DNA of 64,000 nt from Arthrobacter sp. MYb227 (lineage in GTDB: Bacteria > Actinomycetota > Actinomycetes > Actinomycetales > Micrococcaceae): NCBI RefSeq assembly GCF_002975435.1, contig NZ_PCPT01000006.1:149159-213158 (forward strand). The letters run 5' to 3'. A program made the translations under genes and the position numbers. Positions 46,182-56,835 of the stretch are shown in pieces. The stretch's first letter is position 1, and each line of letters starts with the position of its first letter. The notes under the pieces were generated by a model. The model was not told where the DNA came from. It worked only from the letters and a program-made list of their open reading frames with translations, and made no database searches.

Positions 46182-47390
46182 GTGACTGACGAGATGATCC
46201 ACATTGCCTATGACCCTTCCTTCGATTTCCGGGCGCTGCCCAAGGTTTCGCTGCATGACCACCTCGATGGGGGATTGCGCCCGCAGACCATCATTGAATT
46301 GGCTGCGGCTGTAGGCCACAAGCTGCCCTCCACCGATGCCAACGAGCTCGGTGCTTGGTTCCGTGCCTCGGCAGACTCCGGTTCGCTGGAGCGCTACCTC
46401 GAAACTTTTGAACACACCATCGCAGTAATGCAGACCAAGGACGCGCTCACCCGCGTGGCCCGCGAGTTCGTTGCGGACCTCGTCGATGACGGCGTTGTCT
46501 ACGGTGAGGTTCGTTGGGCACCTGAGCAGCACCAGCGTGAAGGCTTGAGCCTTGACGATGTTGTTGAAGCGGTACAGCGCGGCCTGGAAGAAGCAAGCGA
46601 TGAGCTGACCGATGCCGGAACCCCGATCCAGGTGGGCCAGATTCTTACTGCCATGCGCCAGGGCGAGCGCGGCGTTGAAATTGCAGAGCTTGCGCTGCGC
46701 CACCGCTCACGCGGTGTTGTAGGTTTCGACATTGCCGGTGCGGAGGAAGGCTTCCCACCATCGCGGATGAAGGAAGCCTTCGACCTCTTGGCCGAAAATT
46801 TCTTCCCCACCACCGTGCACGCCGGTGAAGCAGCTGGCCTTGACTCAATCCGTGAGGCATTGATCATTGGCCGCGCGCAGCGTCTGGGCCACGGTGTACG
46901 CATCGCCGAAGACATTGAAATCCAGTTTGGTGGACTCGATGACGACGGTGAGGAAGTCGGCGAGGATACCGGGTTGGTGGCCTTGGGCCCGGTGGCTAAC
47001 TGGGTTCGTGACCGCGGTATCGCCTTGGAAATCTGCCCGTCTTCCAACCTGCAGACCGGTGCCACCGCCGAATATGGTGATGGCATCGAGTCACACCCGG
47101 TAGATCTTTTGGTGCAGACGGGATTTAACGTCACCATCTCGCCGGATAACCGGTTGATGAGTGGCACCACAATCTCCGACGAATTCGAGCTACTTGTTGA
47201 AGCCTTCGACTATGACCTAGAGGACCTCTTGGATCTGACGTTGAACGCTGCCGAAGCATCCTTCTTGCCTTTGGAAGAACGCGAGGTACTTGTTGAATAC
47301 ATCAACGAGGCGTACGAGGCAATGGCCGATGATGAAGATGATGAAGATGATGAAGACTACGACGAAGATGATTACGAGGATGAAGACTAA
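46182..47390 (+). CDS. add: Adenosine deaminase with acidic C-terminal tail
   Basis: This 402-residue zinc enzyme deaminates adenosine or deoxyadenosine to the inosine forms. Metal and catalytic motifs are SLHDHLDGG (His25, His27), TTVHAGEAAG, LGHGVRI and ISPDNRLMSGT. The last 20 or so residues are almost entirely Asp and Glu with a few Tyr, encoded by GAT/GAA repeats at about 47325-47387; this tail is absent from standard adenosine deaminases. An insertion of acidic residues near 245-262 (GLDDDGEEVGEDTG) is also seen. GTG start. It closes the salvage block before a terminator. Confidence 0.93.
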   Translation: MTDEMIHIAYDPSFDFRALPKVSLHDHLDGGLRPQTIIELAAAVGHKLPSTDANELGAWFRASADSGSLERYLETFEHTIAVMQTKDALTRVAREFVADLVDDGVVYGEVRWAPEQHQREGLSLDDVVEAVQRGLEEASDELTDAGTPIQVGQILTAMRQGERGVEIAELALRHRSRGVVGFDIAGAEEGFPPSRMKEAFDLLAENFFPTTVHAGEAAGLDSIREALIIGRAQRLGHGVRIAEDIEIQFGGLDDDGEEVGEDTGLVALGPVANWVRDRGIALEICPSSNLQTGATAEYGDGIESHPVDLLVQTGFNVTISPDNRLMSGTTISDEFELLVEAFDYDLEDLLDLTLNAAEASFLPLEEREVLVEYINEAYEAMADDEDDEDDEDYDEDDYEDED

Positions 47391-47431
47391 TCTCTTCTCC
47401 ACGCTAGCGTTTGGTTAGCAAGTATTTATAA

Positions 47432-47477
47432 AGGGGTCGGTGCGCAACACATTCAAGGATGTCGCGCACCGACCTCT
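47432..47477 (+). terminator. Terminator after add
   Basis: A near-perfect 14-base inverted repeat (47432-47445 and 47464-47477) lies 42 bases after the add stop. There is no long T run but the stem is GC-rich. Confidence 0.7.
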
Positions 47478-47650
47478 TAGCGTTGCTCGAGTAGAGATGT
47501 GAGCAACATGGATAACTTCACGGCTCGGGGAGTCAAAAGAAATCTCATATACTTACCATGTGGGCAATGAGGCCCGCACGGGAATTTTGGTCAAGTGTTA
47601 TGCGGCCAAAACCCGTCCTCTAGGGCTCAGCCCCACGAAAGGGAACGCGA

Positions 47651-48349
47651 GTGAGCGAACAGGTCGACCGACTTGTCGAAGTGATTTCCCAACTACGTGA
47701 GCATTGCGCATGGACCGCGGCCCTGAGCCACAGTTCCCTGGTTGAGTATCTGATTGAAGAATCTTATGAGTTCACCGAGGCCATCGAGACACATGCCCCT
47801 GATGCTGAGCTCGAGGGAGAACTGGGAGATATTTTGCTCCAAGTCCTCTTACACGCATCGATAGGTGCCGAACACCAAGGGTTTTCCTTCGACTCAATAG
47901 CCGAACATCTGACACATAAGATGATTCGCCGCAATACCCACATTTTCAATAAAGATGGCACGCTCAAAGATTCTTTCCCCGACTCGATCCAGGAAATCAT
48001 TGAATCGTGGGATCGAGCCAAAAGAGCAGAAAAGCCATTGAACGAATCGGCAATTGCGGGTTTACCAAAAAACCTTCCCGCATTGCTCTATGCCCAAAAA
48101 TTTGTTTCCCGCACTCAACGTCACGCCACGTTGGAAAACATTGCGGGCCAACCCCCAAAATTTTCTGTGACGCCGGTAGAACTATTGCAAAATACTGATC
48201 TACCCGATGAACAGAATTTGGGTGAACACCTGTTTGCCCTCTGTGCACTGGCCGAAGCTCAGGGACTCGACGCCGAACGAGCCCTGCGCACCGTGGTGCA
48301 ACAACACGTTGCTGCCACCGAAGAACCAGAGCATGACATAACTTCGTGA
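47651..48349 (+). CDS. MazG-family nucleotide pyrophosphohydrolase
   Basis: This 232-residue protein has one recognisable MazG domain in its first half. The metal-binding EExxE is Glu36-Glu37-Glu40 (LIEESYE) and the ExxD is Glu57/Asp60 (GELGD), followed by the family stretch KMIRRNTHIF. Such enzymes hydrolyse (d)NTPs to NMPs and PPi and clear damaged nucleotides. The second half (about 130-232) is divergent with no second intact motif, so it looks like a single active domain. GTG start with GAAAGGGAA upstream. It precedes enolase, an order seen in related actinobacteria. Confidence 0.85.
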   Translation: MSEQVDRLVEVISQLREHCAWTAALSHSSLVEYLIEESYEFTEAIETHAPDAELEGELGDILLQVLLHASIGAEHQGFSFDSIAEHLTHKMIRRNTHIFNKDGTLKDSFPDSIQEIIESWDRAKRAEKPLNESAIAGLPKNLPALLYAQKFVSRTQRHATLENIAGQPPKFSVTPVELLQNTDLPDEQNLGEHLFALCALAEAQGLDAERALRTVVQQHVAATEEPEHDITS

Positions 48350-48416
48350 ACTGGGCCTGAGCCAAGCTAGGCTAGAGGCAGGCAACGGCGCCTGCATCCA
48401 TGCAGTACACGTTTGA

Positions 48417-49730
<1,314 letters not shown>

Positions 49731-49749
49731 CTAGCACTAAAAACACGTA

Positions 49750-49787
49750 GGCTCGTGGGAGAACCAATAGAGGTTCTCCCACGAGCC
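49750..49787 (+). terminator. Terminator after eno
   Basis: A perfect 16-base inverted repeat (49750-49765 and 49772-49787) with a six-base loop is followed by TTGTGGTTT, 19 bases past the enolase stop. Confidence 0.85.
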
Positions 49788-49875
49788 TTGTGGTTTCCAC
49801 CTAGAATAAGTTCTCGGCTAAATGATATTTAGGTGGTTGAGATAGGCCCCTAACGCAAGGGTAAGGAGTGGCCAG

Positions 49876-50745
49876 ATGACTAAGCGACGTCCTCCCATGC
49901 CGCGCGCCGGAAGTGGTAGACCTGCCGCAGCCGATCACGAAGCCGCGGCCAAGGGTCCGGCAGCGGCGCAGCCAACACCACGGCCCCGCTCGGCGCAGTC
50001 TCCCCAGGAGCCTGTAACGCGAGCACGTAGTGCGCCGGAGCCAACACTTGCCAAGGTTATCCCCTTAGGCAAAATCAATACCAATGGTGCTACCGAAGCT
50101 CGGCCTGCTCAGAGCGAAACTGGCCAGGGGAAGCACCTGGGAACGAGTTCTGATGCAACTCATGTCAGCGCGTACAAGCCTAAGAAGTCTGCCGAAACTA
50201 AATCGAAGCCTAAGAGCACTACTAAACCCAAGAAGCAAAAATCTTCTGACTCCGAACGCCGGATCGAAGACCGTGCCTTGCTCTCCGGTGCCGTGCGCAA
50301 AGATGTCAAGACCGCAAAAAAACAGCAGCCCAAGGAAGCACAGGGTCCAGCAAAACCGATTCCTGCTCGAAGCTTTTCGGGACGAATCCTTGCCTTGAGC
50401 ATTGCCATGTCCGTGTTCGCGTTGCTCTTGGTCCCAAGCATTGGTACCTATGCGCGGCAACACGAAGAACTTGCTGTATTGCGTGATTCAATTGCGGCCA
50501 AGGAATCCGAGCAAGAAAATCTCAAAGACCAGATTGCCCGCTGGGATGATCCGCTCTACATCAAACAGCAGGCTCGTGACCGGATAAACTTAGTGATGCC
50601 CGGTGAACGGAACTACATGGTTGTTGGAACCCAACCCACTGATATTCCGCTTGCCGAAGAAAATCATAGCCCCAATGAAATTCGCACGGATCTACCGTGG
50701 GTAGATGCGCTCTATGACTCGGTTCAGCGCGCAGCTACCGATTGA
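49876..50745 (+). CDS. FtsB/DivIC-like septum formation initiator protein
   Basis: This 289-residue protein has a long basic, Pro/Ala/Lys-rich cytoplasmic N-terminus (about 1-168), one membrane helix (171-189), a coiled coil (about 195-222) and the DivIC core WDDPLYIKQQARDRINLVMPGE. It should act at the division site with FtsL/FtsQ. The extended N-terminus is characteristic of actinobacterial versions. Its stop overlaps the next ORF only if that one uses the TTG at 50742. Confidence 0.88.
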   Translation: MTKRRPPMPRAGSGRPAAADHEAAAKGPAAAQPTPRPRSAQSPQEPVTRARSAPEPTLAKVIPLGKINTNGATEARPAQSETGQGKHLGTSSDATHVSAYKPKKSAETKSKPKSTTKPKKQKSSDSERRIEDRALLSGAVRKDVKTAKKQQPKEAQGPAKPIPARSFSGRILALSIAMSVFALLLVPSIGTYARQHEELAVLRDSIAAKESEQENLKDQIARWDDPLYIKQQARDRINLVMPGERNYMVVGTQPTDIPLAEENHSPNEIRTDLPWVDALYDSVQRAATD

Positions 50746-50777
50746 AATTCACCCCAATTAGAGGAGAAGTCCCCAGC

Positions 50778-51482
50778 GTGGACGCCGCAAACTCAAACCA
50801 TGAAGCACTCGATGCCGCCGCTCGCGTGCCAAGCGCCGAAGACCTCGATACGCTTTCACGCCAGTTGAATCGCCCGGTGCGCGACGTTGTTGAAATTGGA
50901 GCACGTTGCGTATGCGGCAACCCATTGGTTGCTACCACGGCACCGCGACTGTCCTCGGGAATTCCGTTCCCCACGACCTATTACCTCACGCACCCTGTCA
51001 TTACCTCCGCCGTATCCCGGCTTGAAGCGGCGGGACTCATGAATCAGATGAACGAGGAACTGGGGCACGACGAGTCCTTAGCCAAGGCCTATGAACAGGC
51101 TCACCTCGAATACTTAGCCGTTCGCGATGCCATTGGTGAGCGTTCGGGTACCGGAGCAGTTCCAGAAATTTCTGGCGTATCGGCAGGCGGCATGCCCACC
51201 CGCGTGAAGTGCTTGCACGTGCTGGTGGGGCACTCACTTGCCGCAGGACCGGGTATCAACCCGCTGGGCGATCGAGCCCTTGAAGACATTAACCAGTGGT
51301 GGACCAAGGACAAATGCTATTGCGCGGGAGCCTGGGATATTGAGGGTCCGGCGCCAAGCCAGGACCGCTCCCGCCACGTGAAAACACAGGCAGTGGATCC
51401 CGCTATCAAGCAGGCTGAACGTGCAGCAGCTCGCGCAGCTCGCGAGGTAGCGGCGCGAGCCGAAACCGACACCGAAAAGTAA
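50778..51482 (+). CDS. DUF501 domain protein
   Basis: This 234-residue soluble protein carries the DUF501 core: CVCGNPLVATTAPRLSSG, then PFPTTYYLTHP and later RVKCLHVLVGHSLAAGPGINP with the C-terminal WWTKDKCYC. The conserved Cys and His residues could bind metal. Its role is unknown, but it lies between FtsB/DivIC and Ppx/GppA in most actinobacteria. I chose the GTG at 50778 behind GAGGAGAAG; the frame is open to 50742. Confidence 0.87.
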   Translation: MDAANSNHEALDAAARVPSAEDLDTLSRQLNRPVRDVVEIGARCVCGNPLVATTAPRLSSGIPFPTTYYLTHPVITSAVSRLEAAGLMNQMNEELGHDESLAKAYEQAHLEYLAVRDAIGERSGTGAVPEISGVSAGGMPTRVKCLHVLVGHSLAAGPGINPLGDRALEDINQWWTKDKCYCAGAWDIEGPAPSQDRSRHVKTQAVDPAIKQAERAAARAAREVAARAETDTEK

Positions 51483-51496
51483 GGCACGATTCCCTG

Positions 51497-52447
51497 ATGA
51501 CACGCGTTGCAGCAATTGATTGCGGGACCAATTCCATCCGACTGCTCATTGCAGATCTCGAACCAGGGCCACATGGTGCGGTACTGCACGATGTAGTGCG
51601 CCAGATGCGTATTGTGCGTCTGGGACAGGGAGTGGATGCAACTGGTTCTTTCGATCCGCAGGCGCTTGAACGTACCTATGCGGCAATTGACGAATACGCG
51701 GCTTTGATCAAGGATCATGGAGCCAGCAAGATCCGGTTTGTTGCGACCTCTGCTACCCGGGATGCGAAGAACCGCGACGAATTTATTGCAGCGGTTCGGA
51801 CGCGCCTCGGGGTTGATCCCGAGGTCGTGTCGGGGGATGAGGAAGCCGCGCTTTCCTTCGCTGGTGCACTTTCGATTGCCCCGCCGGCTTCTGGGAGCAC
51901 CGTGTTAGTTGTTGACCTCGGCGGCGGTTCTACCGAATTTGTGCTCGGGGGAGCAATGGGTCCGGTGGCTGCCCGCAGCATGAACATGGGTTGTGTGCGC
52001 CTCACCGAGCGCTTCTGGGGCCAAGAAATGCCAACTGCAGAGCTGATCGCCCAAGCGCGAGCCGAAGTGAACGTGGTGCTGGACGAAGCGGCCAAAGACA
52101 TTGATTTCTCCGCGGTGGATCGCCTCATTGGAGTCGCCGGGACCATCACCACGCTCACCGCTGCCGCGCTGGGTCTAACTCGGTACGATTCAAACAAAAT
52201 TAATGGTGCCGAACTTAGCCTAGAAAAGCTGGAAGAAAGCATTACAGAAATACTTACAATGGATCGGGAAACTCGTGCCTCATTAGGCTTCATGCATCCT
52301 GGACGAGTTGATGTTATCGCCGCCGGAGCACTCATCTATGGATGCATCTTGCAACGGGTCAACCAAGCCAGTGGCGGGACTATTTGTACAGCGACGGCCT
52401 CCGAACACGATATTCTTGATGGAATTGCTTTAGGCCTTGGCGCATAA
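51497..52447 (+). CDS. ppx: Exopolyphosphatase / pppGpp phosphatase family protein
   Basis: This 316-residue protein of the Ppx/GppA branch of the ASKHA superfamily removes terminal phosphate from polyphosphate or pppGpp. Phosphate-binding loops are AAIDCGTNSIRLLIAD at the start and VVDLGGGSTEFV in the middle, and GVAGTITTLTAAALG forms the third. It is the short form without an extra C-terminal HD-like domain. Which substrate dominates cannot be told from the sequence. Confidence 0.9.
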   Translation: MTRVAAIDCGTNSIRLLIADLEPGPHGAVLHDVVRQMRIVRLGQGVDATGSFDPQALERTYAAIDEYAALIKDHGASKIRFVATSATRDAKNRDEFIAAVRTRLGVDPEVVSGDEEAALSFAGALSIAPPASGSTVLVVDLGGGSTEFVLGGAMGPVAARSMNMGCVRLTERFWGQEMPTAELIAQARAEVNVVLDEAAKDIDFSAVDRLIGVAGTITTLTAAALGLTRYDSNKINGAELSLEKLEESITEILTMDRETRASLGFMHPGRVDVIAAGALIYGCILQRVNQASGGTICTATASEHDILDGIALGLGA

Positions 52448-52468
52448 GAAACGCAGATTGAATAATTG

Positions 52469-53974
52469 ATGGGTGGGCTTTTGAGGCAACGACTGCACCG
52501 AGCCGGTGTTCTGATGCTCAGTCTTGGGCTTTGCGCTGCTTTTGTGTTTGCTGGTGCACCGAGTGCAAACGCGGATGCTGCCCGGGATAGCCAATGGTGG
52601 CTTGAATCTTCGGGCATTACCAAGGTCTGGGAAGTTTCCAAGGGCAAGGGAGTCAAGGTTGCTGTCATTGATACAGGAATCGATACCTCCCACCCGGATC
52701 TTGCCGGAGCGGTAGTGGGCGGCAAAGATGTCTCGGGGTCCGGTAAAGCCGATGGCTCGGAGCCCCTGGGCAATCGGCCCGAGCACGGGACCCTTGTGGC
52801 CACGTTGTTGGCAGGGCGAGGAAATAATGCTTCGGCGATTTCCGAGGCCAGGGCCGAAGCTGATATTCAGAAAAATGCCTATGAAGATGCTTTGAAGAGC
52901 GCCGAAGAAGCCGAAGAACCACCACCGCCTTCGCCCGACCCCATCGCAGTACCTAAGCCCGGTCCGGGTCCTGATGGAGTTATTGGGGTTGCTCCCGAAG
53001 CAGAGCTACTTTCAATTTCCTTGTGGATGGGAACCGAAAACCCGGCGGGTATCAGCATCGAGGAGCAGATTCCGCGGGCCGTCATATGGGCGGTAGACCA
53101 GGGTGCCAAGGTCATTAATATGTCATTGGGTTCCACACGCCCCGAATGGCCGGTGAGCTGGGATCGGGCCTTCAAATATGCTGAAGATCATGACGTTGTT
53201 GTGGTTGCCGCTGCGGGAAACCGTGCCGGAGGCATGAGCCAAGTTGGTGCTCCGGCAACAATTCCCGGTGTATTGACAGTTGCCGGTATCGATAGAGACG
53301 GTAAGGCAAGCGTTGATTCTTCAACCGAAGGTATCAGCATCGGAGTCGCAGCTCCGGCCGAGCCATTAGTTGGTGGGCTCCCAGGTGGAGGGTATGCAGA
53401 CTGGGCCGGAACTTCGGGGGCAGCTCCGTTGGTTTCAGGTGTTGCTGCAATGATCCGCTCCAAATATCCGCACATGAAGGCTCCGGAAGTAATTAACCGG
53501 ATTCTCGTGACGGCGCGAGATGCGGGTAAACCCGGTGTTGATAACCTCTATGGGCACGGAATTCTCGATGCGAATGCCGCATTGACCGCACCAGTTCCCC
53601 ACGTTGCGGCAAATCCAATGAACACCATTGCCGAATGGATTCGTGTTCACCGTCGGAGCGACACCCCAAGCGCCGAGCCCAGCCTGGATCCGGGGATCTC
53701 ACGCGAGAAATCCACTATTGAGCCAATTGCTGCACCCAAGCCGCAAACGCCAAGTGACGACGACGCGTTCTTGCCGCCATTGTTGGTCTTGGGCTTTGGG
53801 TCATTGTTGGTCTTGACGATGGCCGGTGGAACCTTGCATTTCGTGCGATCCTCCCGTGCAAAACAGCGTGCCGATACGGCAGTTGCGGGTTCCGTAGCAA
53901 GTCTGAAACTTGCCGAGCATGCAAGTTCCAGGGATATCTTTGACGATATGCCGGAGTCGAAAATCGACAGGTAA
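52469..53974 (+). CDS. Mycosin-like S8 subtilisin protease, membrane-anchored
   Basis: This 501-residue secreted serine protease has a signal peptide (about 1-36), catalytic Asp68 (VAVIDTGID), His106 (EHGTLVATLLAGRG), oxyanion Asn251 and Ser316 (AGTSGAAPLVSG), and a C-terminal membrane helix at about 430-450. A Pro/Glu-rich insertion (about 118-170) follows the His, as in MycP-type mycosins. Mycosins normally belong to type VII (ESX) secretion, but no ESX genes lie here. The frame also starts at a TTG one codon earlier. It follows ppx closely. Confidence 0.88.
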   Translation: MGGLLRQRLHRAGVLMLSLGLCAAFVFAGAPSANADAARDSQWWLESSGITKVWEVSKGKGVKVAVIDTGIDTSHPDLAGAVVGGKDVSGSGKADGSEPLGNRPEHGTLVATLLAGRGNNASAISEARAEADIQKNAYEDALKSAEEAEEPPPPSPDPIAVPKPGPGPDGVIGVAPEAELLSISLWMGTENPAGISIEEQIPRAVIWAVDQGAKVINMSLGSTRPEWPVSWDRAFKYAEDHDVVVVAAAGNRAGGMSQVGAPATIPGVLTVAGIDRDGKASVDSSTEGISIGVAAPAEPLVGGLPGGGYADWAGTSGAAPLVSGVAAMIRSKYPHMKAPEVINRILVTARDAGKPGVDNLYGHGILDANAALTAPVPHVAANPMNTIAEWIRVHRRSDTPSAEPSLDPGISREKSTIEPIAAPKPQTPSDDDAFLPPLLVLGFGSLLVLTMAGGTLHFVRSSRAKQRADTAVAGSVASLKLAEHASSRDIFDDMPESKIDR

Positions 53975-54039
53975 TCTGGCACGTCTCAAACGCTCGTGAA
54001 CATTTTCACAAACCATGCTTTCCGCGTTATCATTGATCT

Positions 54040-55413
54040 ATGCCTATCACTGAACAATTTTCTGATCGCCCACGCATTCTTGTAGTTGGCGGTGGCTACG
54101 TAGGTCTTTACGTGGCCATGAAGCTGCAGAAGAAGGTCAAGGATCACGGTGGCATCGTCACCGTTGTTGACCCGCTGCCGTACATGACTTACCAGCCGTT
54201 CCTCCCCGAGGTCGCAGGTGGCCAGATCGAGCCGCGCCACGTGGTGGTCTCGCACCGTCAGCACCTCAAGCACACCGAACTGATCAATGGCCGCGTCTCG
54301 GCAATCGATCACAAGAACAACAAGGCAGTCATCGTGCCTGTTGTTGGCGAGCCGTTCGAACTTGAATACCGCGACGTTGTCATGGCCGCCGGCGCCGTCA
54401 CCCGTACCTTCCCGATCCCGGGCTTGGCCGAAACCGGCATTGGCCTCAAATCGATCGAGGAAGCCATTGCCCTGCGCAACAGCATCCTTGAGCGCATCGA
54501 GTCGGCTTCACTGATGACCGATGCAGCGGAACGTAAGCGTGCGTTGACCTTCGTGGTTGTCGGTGGCGGCTTCGCCGGTATCGAAACCATCGCGGAAATT
54601 GAAGATATGGCGCGCTTCGCGGCCAACCTCAACAACCGCATTGGCAAGGACGAGCTGCGCTTTGTCCTAGTTGAAGCCATGGGCCGCATCATGCCGGAGG
54701 TTACCGAGGACCAGGCACTGTGGGTCGTTGACCATCTGCGCAGCCGCGGCATCGAGGTGCTGCTGAACACCTCACTGGCCGACGCTACCGAGGGCAAGCT
54801 TGCCCTGATCAACATGCCAGACAAGTCAGCGGCCGAGACCTTCGAGTCCGACACCCTGATCTGGACCGCCGGCGTTATGGCTAACCCGATGGTTCGCTCC
54901 ACCGACTTCCCGATTGAGGCCCGCGGACGTGTCATGACCGGCACCGACCTGCGCATCACCGGCGAAGACGGCGTTGCCATCGAGGGTGCATGGGCAGCGG
55001 GCGACGTCTCGGCAGTGCCGGATGTGACCGGTGGACTTCCGGATGGCACCTGTGTGCCAAACGCACAGCACGCAGTACGTCAGGCCAAATTGCTGGCACA
55101 CAACCTCTACGCAACCCGCTACGGCGTGGGCCACGTGAAGAACTACAAGCACAAGAACATGGGTGCGGTTGCCGGATTCGGTGCCAACAAGGGCGTCGCC
55201 AAGGTCATGGGCATCAAGCTCAAGGGCTGGCCGGCCTGGATGGCACACCGCGGCTACCACGGCATGGCGATGCCAACCTTCGAACGCAAGCTCCGCGTCC
55301 TTGGCGACTGGATGGCTGCGCTGTTCTTCCAACGCGACATCCTTGAGCTGAACAACCTCGAGAACCCGCGCGGTGTCTTTGTTGAGGCAGCGACCCCGAA
55401 GCCTCGCGCTTAA
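54040..55413 (+). CDS. ndh: Type II NADH:quinone oxidoreductase
   Basis: This 457-residue peripheral flavoprotein transfers electrons from NADH to quinone without pumping protons. It has two Rossmann motifs, ILVVGGGYVGLYVA (FAD, near the N-terminus) and FVVVGGGFAGIETIAE (NADH, about residue 170), and the quinone-side segment AWAAGDVSAVPD followed by PNAQHAVRQA. A C-terminal membrane-binding helix includes WPAWMAHRGYHGMAMPTFE. It fits an aerobic respiratory chain fed by the Sdh complex. Confidence 0.95.
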   Translation: MPITEQFSDRPRILVVGGGYVGLYVAMKLQKKVKDHGGIVTVVDPLPYMTYQPFLPEVAGGQIEPRHVVVSHRQHLKHTELINGRVSAIDHKNNKAVIVPVVGEPFELEYRDVVMAAGAVTRTFPIPGLAETGIGLKSIEEAIALRNSILERIESASLMTDAAERKRALTFVVVGGGFAGIETIAEIEDMARFAANLNNRIGKDELRFVLVEAMGRIMPEVTEDQALWVVDHLRSRGIEVLLNTSLADATEGKLALINMPDKSAAETFESDTLIWTAGVMANPMVRSTDFPIEARGRVMTGTDLRITGEDGVAIEGAWAAGDVSAVPDVTGGLPDGTCVPNAQHAVRQAKLLAHNLYATRYGVGHVKNYKHKNMGAVAGFGANKGVAKVMGIKLKGWPAWMAHRGYHGMAMPTFERKLRVLGDWMAALFFQRDILELNNLENPRGVFVEAATPKPRA

Positions 55414-55555
55414 GGAAATGTGATCTTTGTGGAGTTTGACCGTGTGATAGGCGCAGGTCTGCTTCCACAAGATTAGTGACGCGGCGGCCAAAGAGTACTT
55501 CTTTGGCCGCCTCGTTTCGCACCACAGCCCCCGATCGCGTATTCTAGATCGGTAG

Positions 55556-55637
55556 GCCCCCATGGTGGAATTGGTATACACGGTTGACTTAAAATCAACT
55601 GCCGAAAGGATTGTGGGTTCGAGTCCCACTGGGGGTA
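55556..55637 (+). tRNA. tRNA-Leu (anticodon TAA)
   Basis: An 82-base cloverleaf starts GCCCCCA and ends TGGGGGTA. The anticodon stem GTTGA/TCAAC holds the loop CTTAAAA with anticodon TAA. The T arm GTGGGTTCGAGTCCCAC is perfect, and a long variable arm fits a class II tRNA. No CCA is encoded. Its 3' end is the left boundary of the mobile element that follows. Confidence 0.95.
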
Positions 55638-55645
55638 CATGAAAT

Positions 55646-55687
55646 AAGGCCCCTACTTCCCTTTGTTTATAGGGAAGTAGGGGCCTT
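55646..55687. terminator. Bidirectional terminator between tRNA-Leu and integrase
   Basis: A perfect 17-base inverted repeat (55646-55662 and 55671-55687) with an eight-base loop serves the tRNA on one strand and the converging integrase gene on the other. Confidence 0.85.
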
Positions 55688-55701
55688 TGCTTTGCTCAAA
55701 A

Positions 55702-56835
55702 CTACTGTTTTGCCCATTTTTTGCCCACAATGCTCTCAGTAACAGCCTTATCTAGAGCTACCGCCACTGCATCCAAATCGTCGTCGAACAGTTCCGCGTA
55801 GATATCCAGAGTCATGGCCGCGCTGCTATGTCCAAGCATCCGTTGTACAGCCTTGACGTTGGCACCCGCACTCACTGCAAAGCTCGCAGCTGTATGCCGA
55901 AGGTCGTGCGGCGTAACCCGGGGGATCCCTGAACTGGTGACTGCAGAAGCGAACCAGGACCCGCGCTCTTCACCGCTGGCCGCAATTCCCATATAGCTAC
56001 CGGACGGCCCAGGGAATACAAGATCATCCCGATGCTTGTCCTTGCAAGCTTCGCCCATGGCCTGCTCGAGGAACTTGGGGAACGGTACAGCGCGACTCTT
56101 GTGACTTTTGAGCGTACCTACCATGATTTTTCCGCCAACATCAACCGCGTTTTGCTCGAGCTGCAGGCGACGACGAATCATATTCACATCCCTAACTCGC
56201 AACCCGGTTACTTCACCCCAGCGCAGCCCGCAGTAAGCCAGCACAAGGACGAGCAGAGGGTACTTGGATGTTTCCGCCAGAGTATGCACTTGCTCATGGC
56301 TCAGGTACACGTGCGGCTTTTTCGTCTTCCTGGGCAGATTCACGCCGCGAGAAGGGTTGGACAGGATCCGCCGATCATCCACGGCCTCATCAAGAATCGA
56401 CGCCAGGACACCGTAAGCGCGGATTACCGTCGTGGCTCCCTTGGGGGAGCGAGGCGGAGTGGCTGACTTGTCACCATTGCTCAGATTGGAAACCCACTGC
56501 TGCACACCAGTCTTCCGGATCTCAGCAACGGGTATCTTCCCCCAGTGAGGTTCAACGTGAATGCGCCAGGCGCTCTCTACAGGGCGCAACGCCGAGGGCT
56601 TGAGATGGGACTGCCGGCCGAGCCATGCCGGACCTAATGTGCCAATTGTGGCCCGAGAGGCGGTGGCATCGATAAACTCACCTTTGAGCTTCGACACCTC
56701 GACCGTGGCAGCGAACGCCTCAGCTTCACGCTTAGTCTTGAACCCACGCTTATCCGTGGGTTTTCGGTCAGGCTTCCTATAGCGGACCCGGTACCGTTTT
56801 CCCGACTTCGTCGCGTATGCCTCAATCGTCGCCAT
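55702..56835 (-). CDS. int: Tyrosine-type site-specific integrase
   Basis: This 377-residue integrase has an AP2-like arm-binding N-terminus (about 5-50), a SAM-like core-binding domain (about 62-160) and a catalytic domain with Arg205 (YCGLRWGE), His310/Arg313 (HDLRHT), His336 (LGHSS) and nucleophile Tyr346 (DIYAELF). It is the phage integrase next to its tRNA target and should recombine the element into the tRNA-Leu 3' end. I chose the ATG at 56835; a TTG lies one codon earlier. Its start overlaps the end of the repressor gene by 14 bases, so both are probably co-transcribed. Confidence 0.95.
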   Translation of the reverse strand: MATIEAYATKSGKRYRVRYRKPDRKPTDKRGFKTKREAEAFAATVEVSKLKGEFIDATASRATIGTLGPAWLGRQSHLKPSALRPVESAWRIHVEPHWGKIPVAEIRKTGVQQWVSNLSNGDKSATPPRSPKGATTVIRAYGVLASILDEAVDDRRILSNPSRGVNLPRKTKKPHVYLSHEQVHTLAETSKYPLLVLVLAYCGLRWGEVTGLRVRDVNMIRRRLQLEQNAVDVGGKIMVGTLKSHKSRAVPFPKFLEQAMGEACKDKHRDDLVFPGPSGSYMGIAASGEERGSWFASAVTSSGIPRVTPHDLRHTAASFAVSAGANVKAVQRMLGHSSAAMTLDIYAELFDDDLDAVAVALDKAVTESIVGKKWAKQ

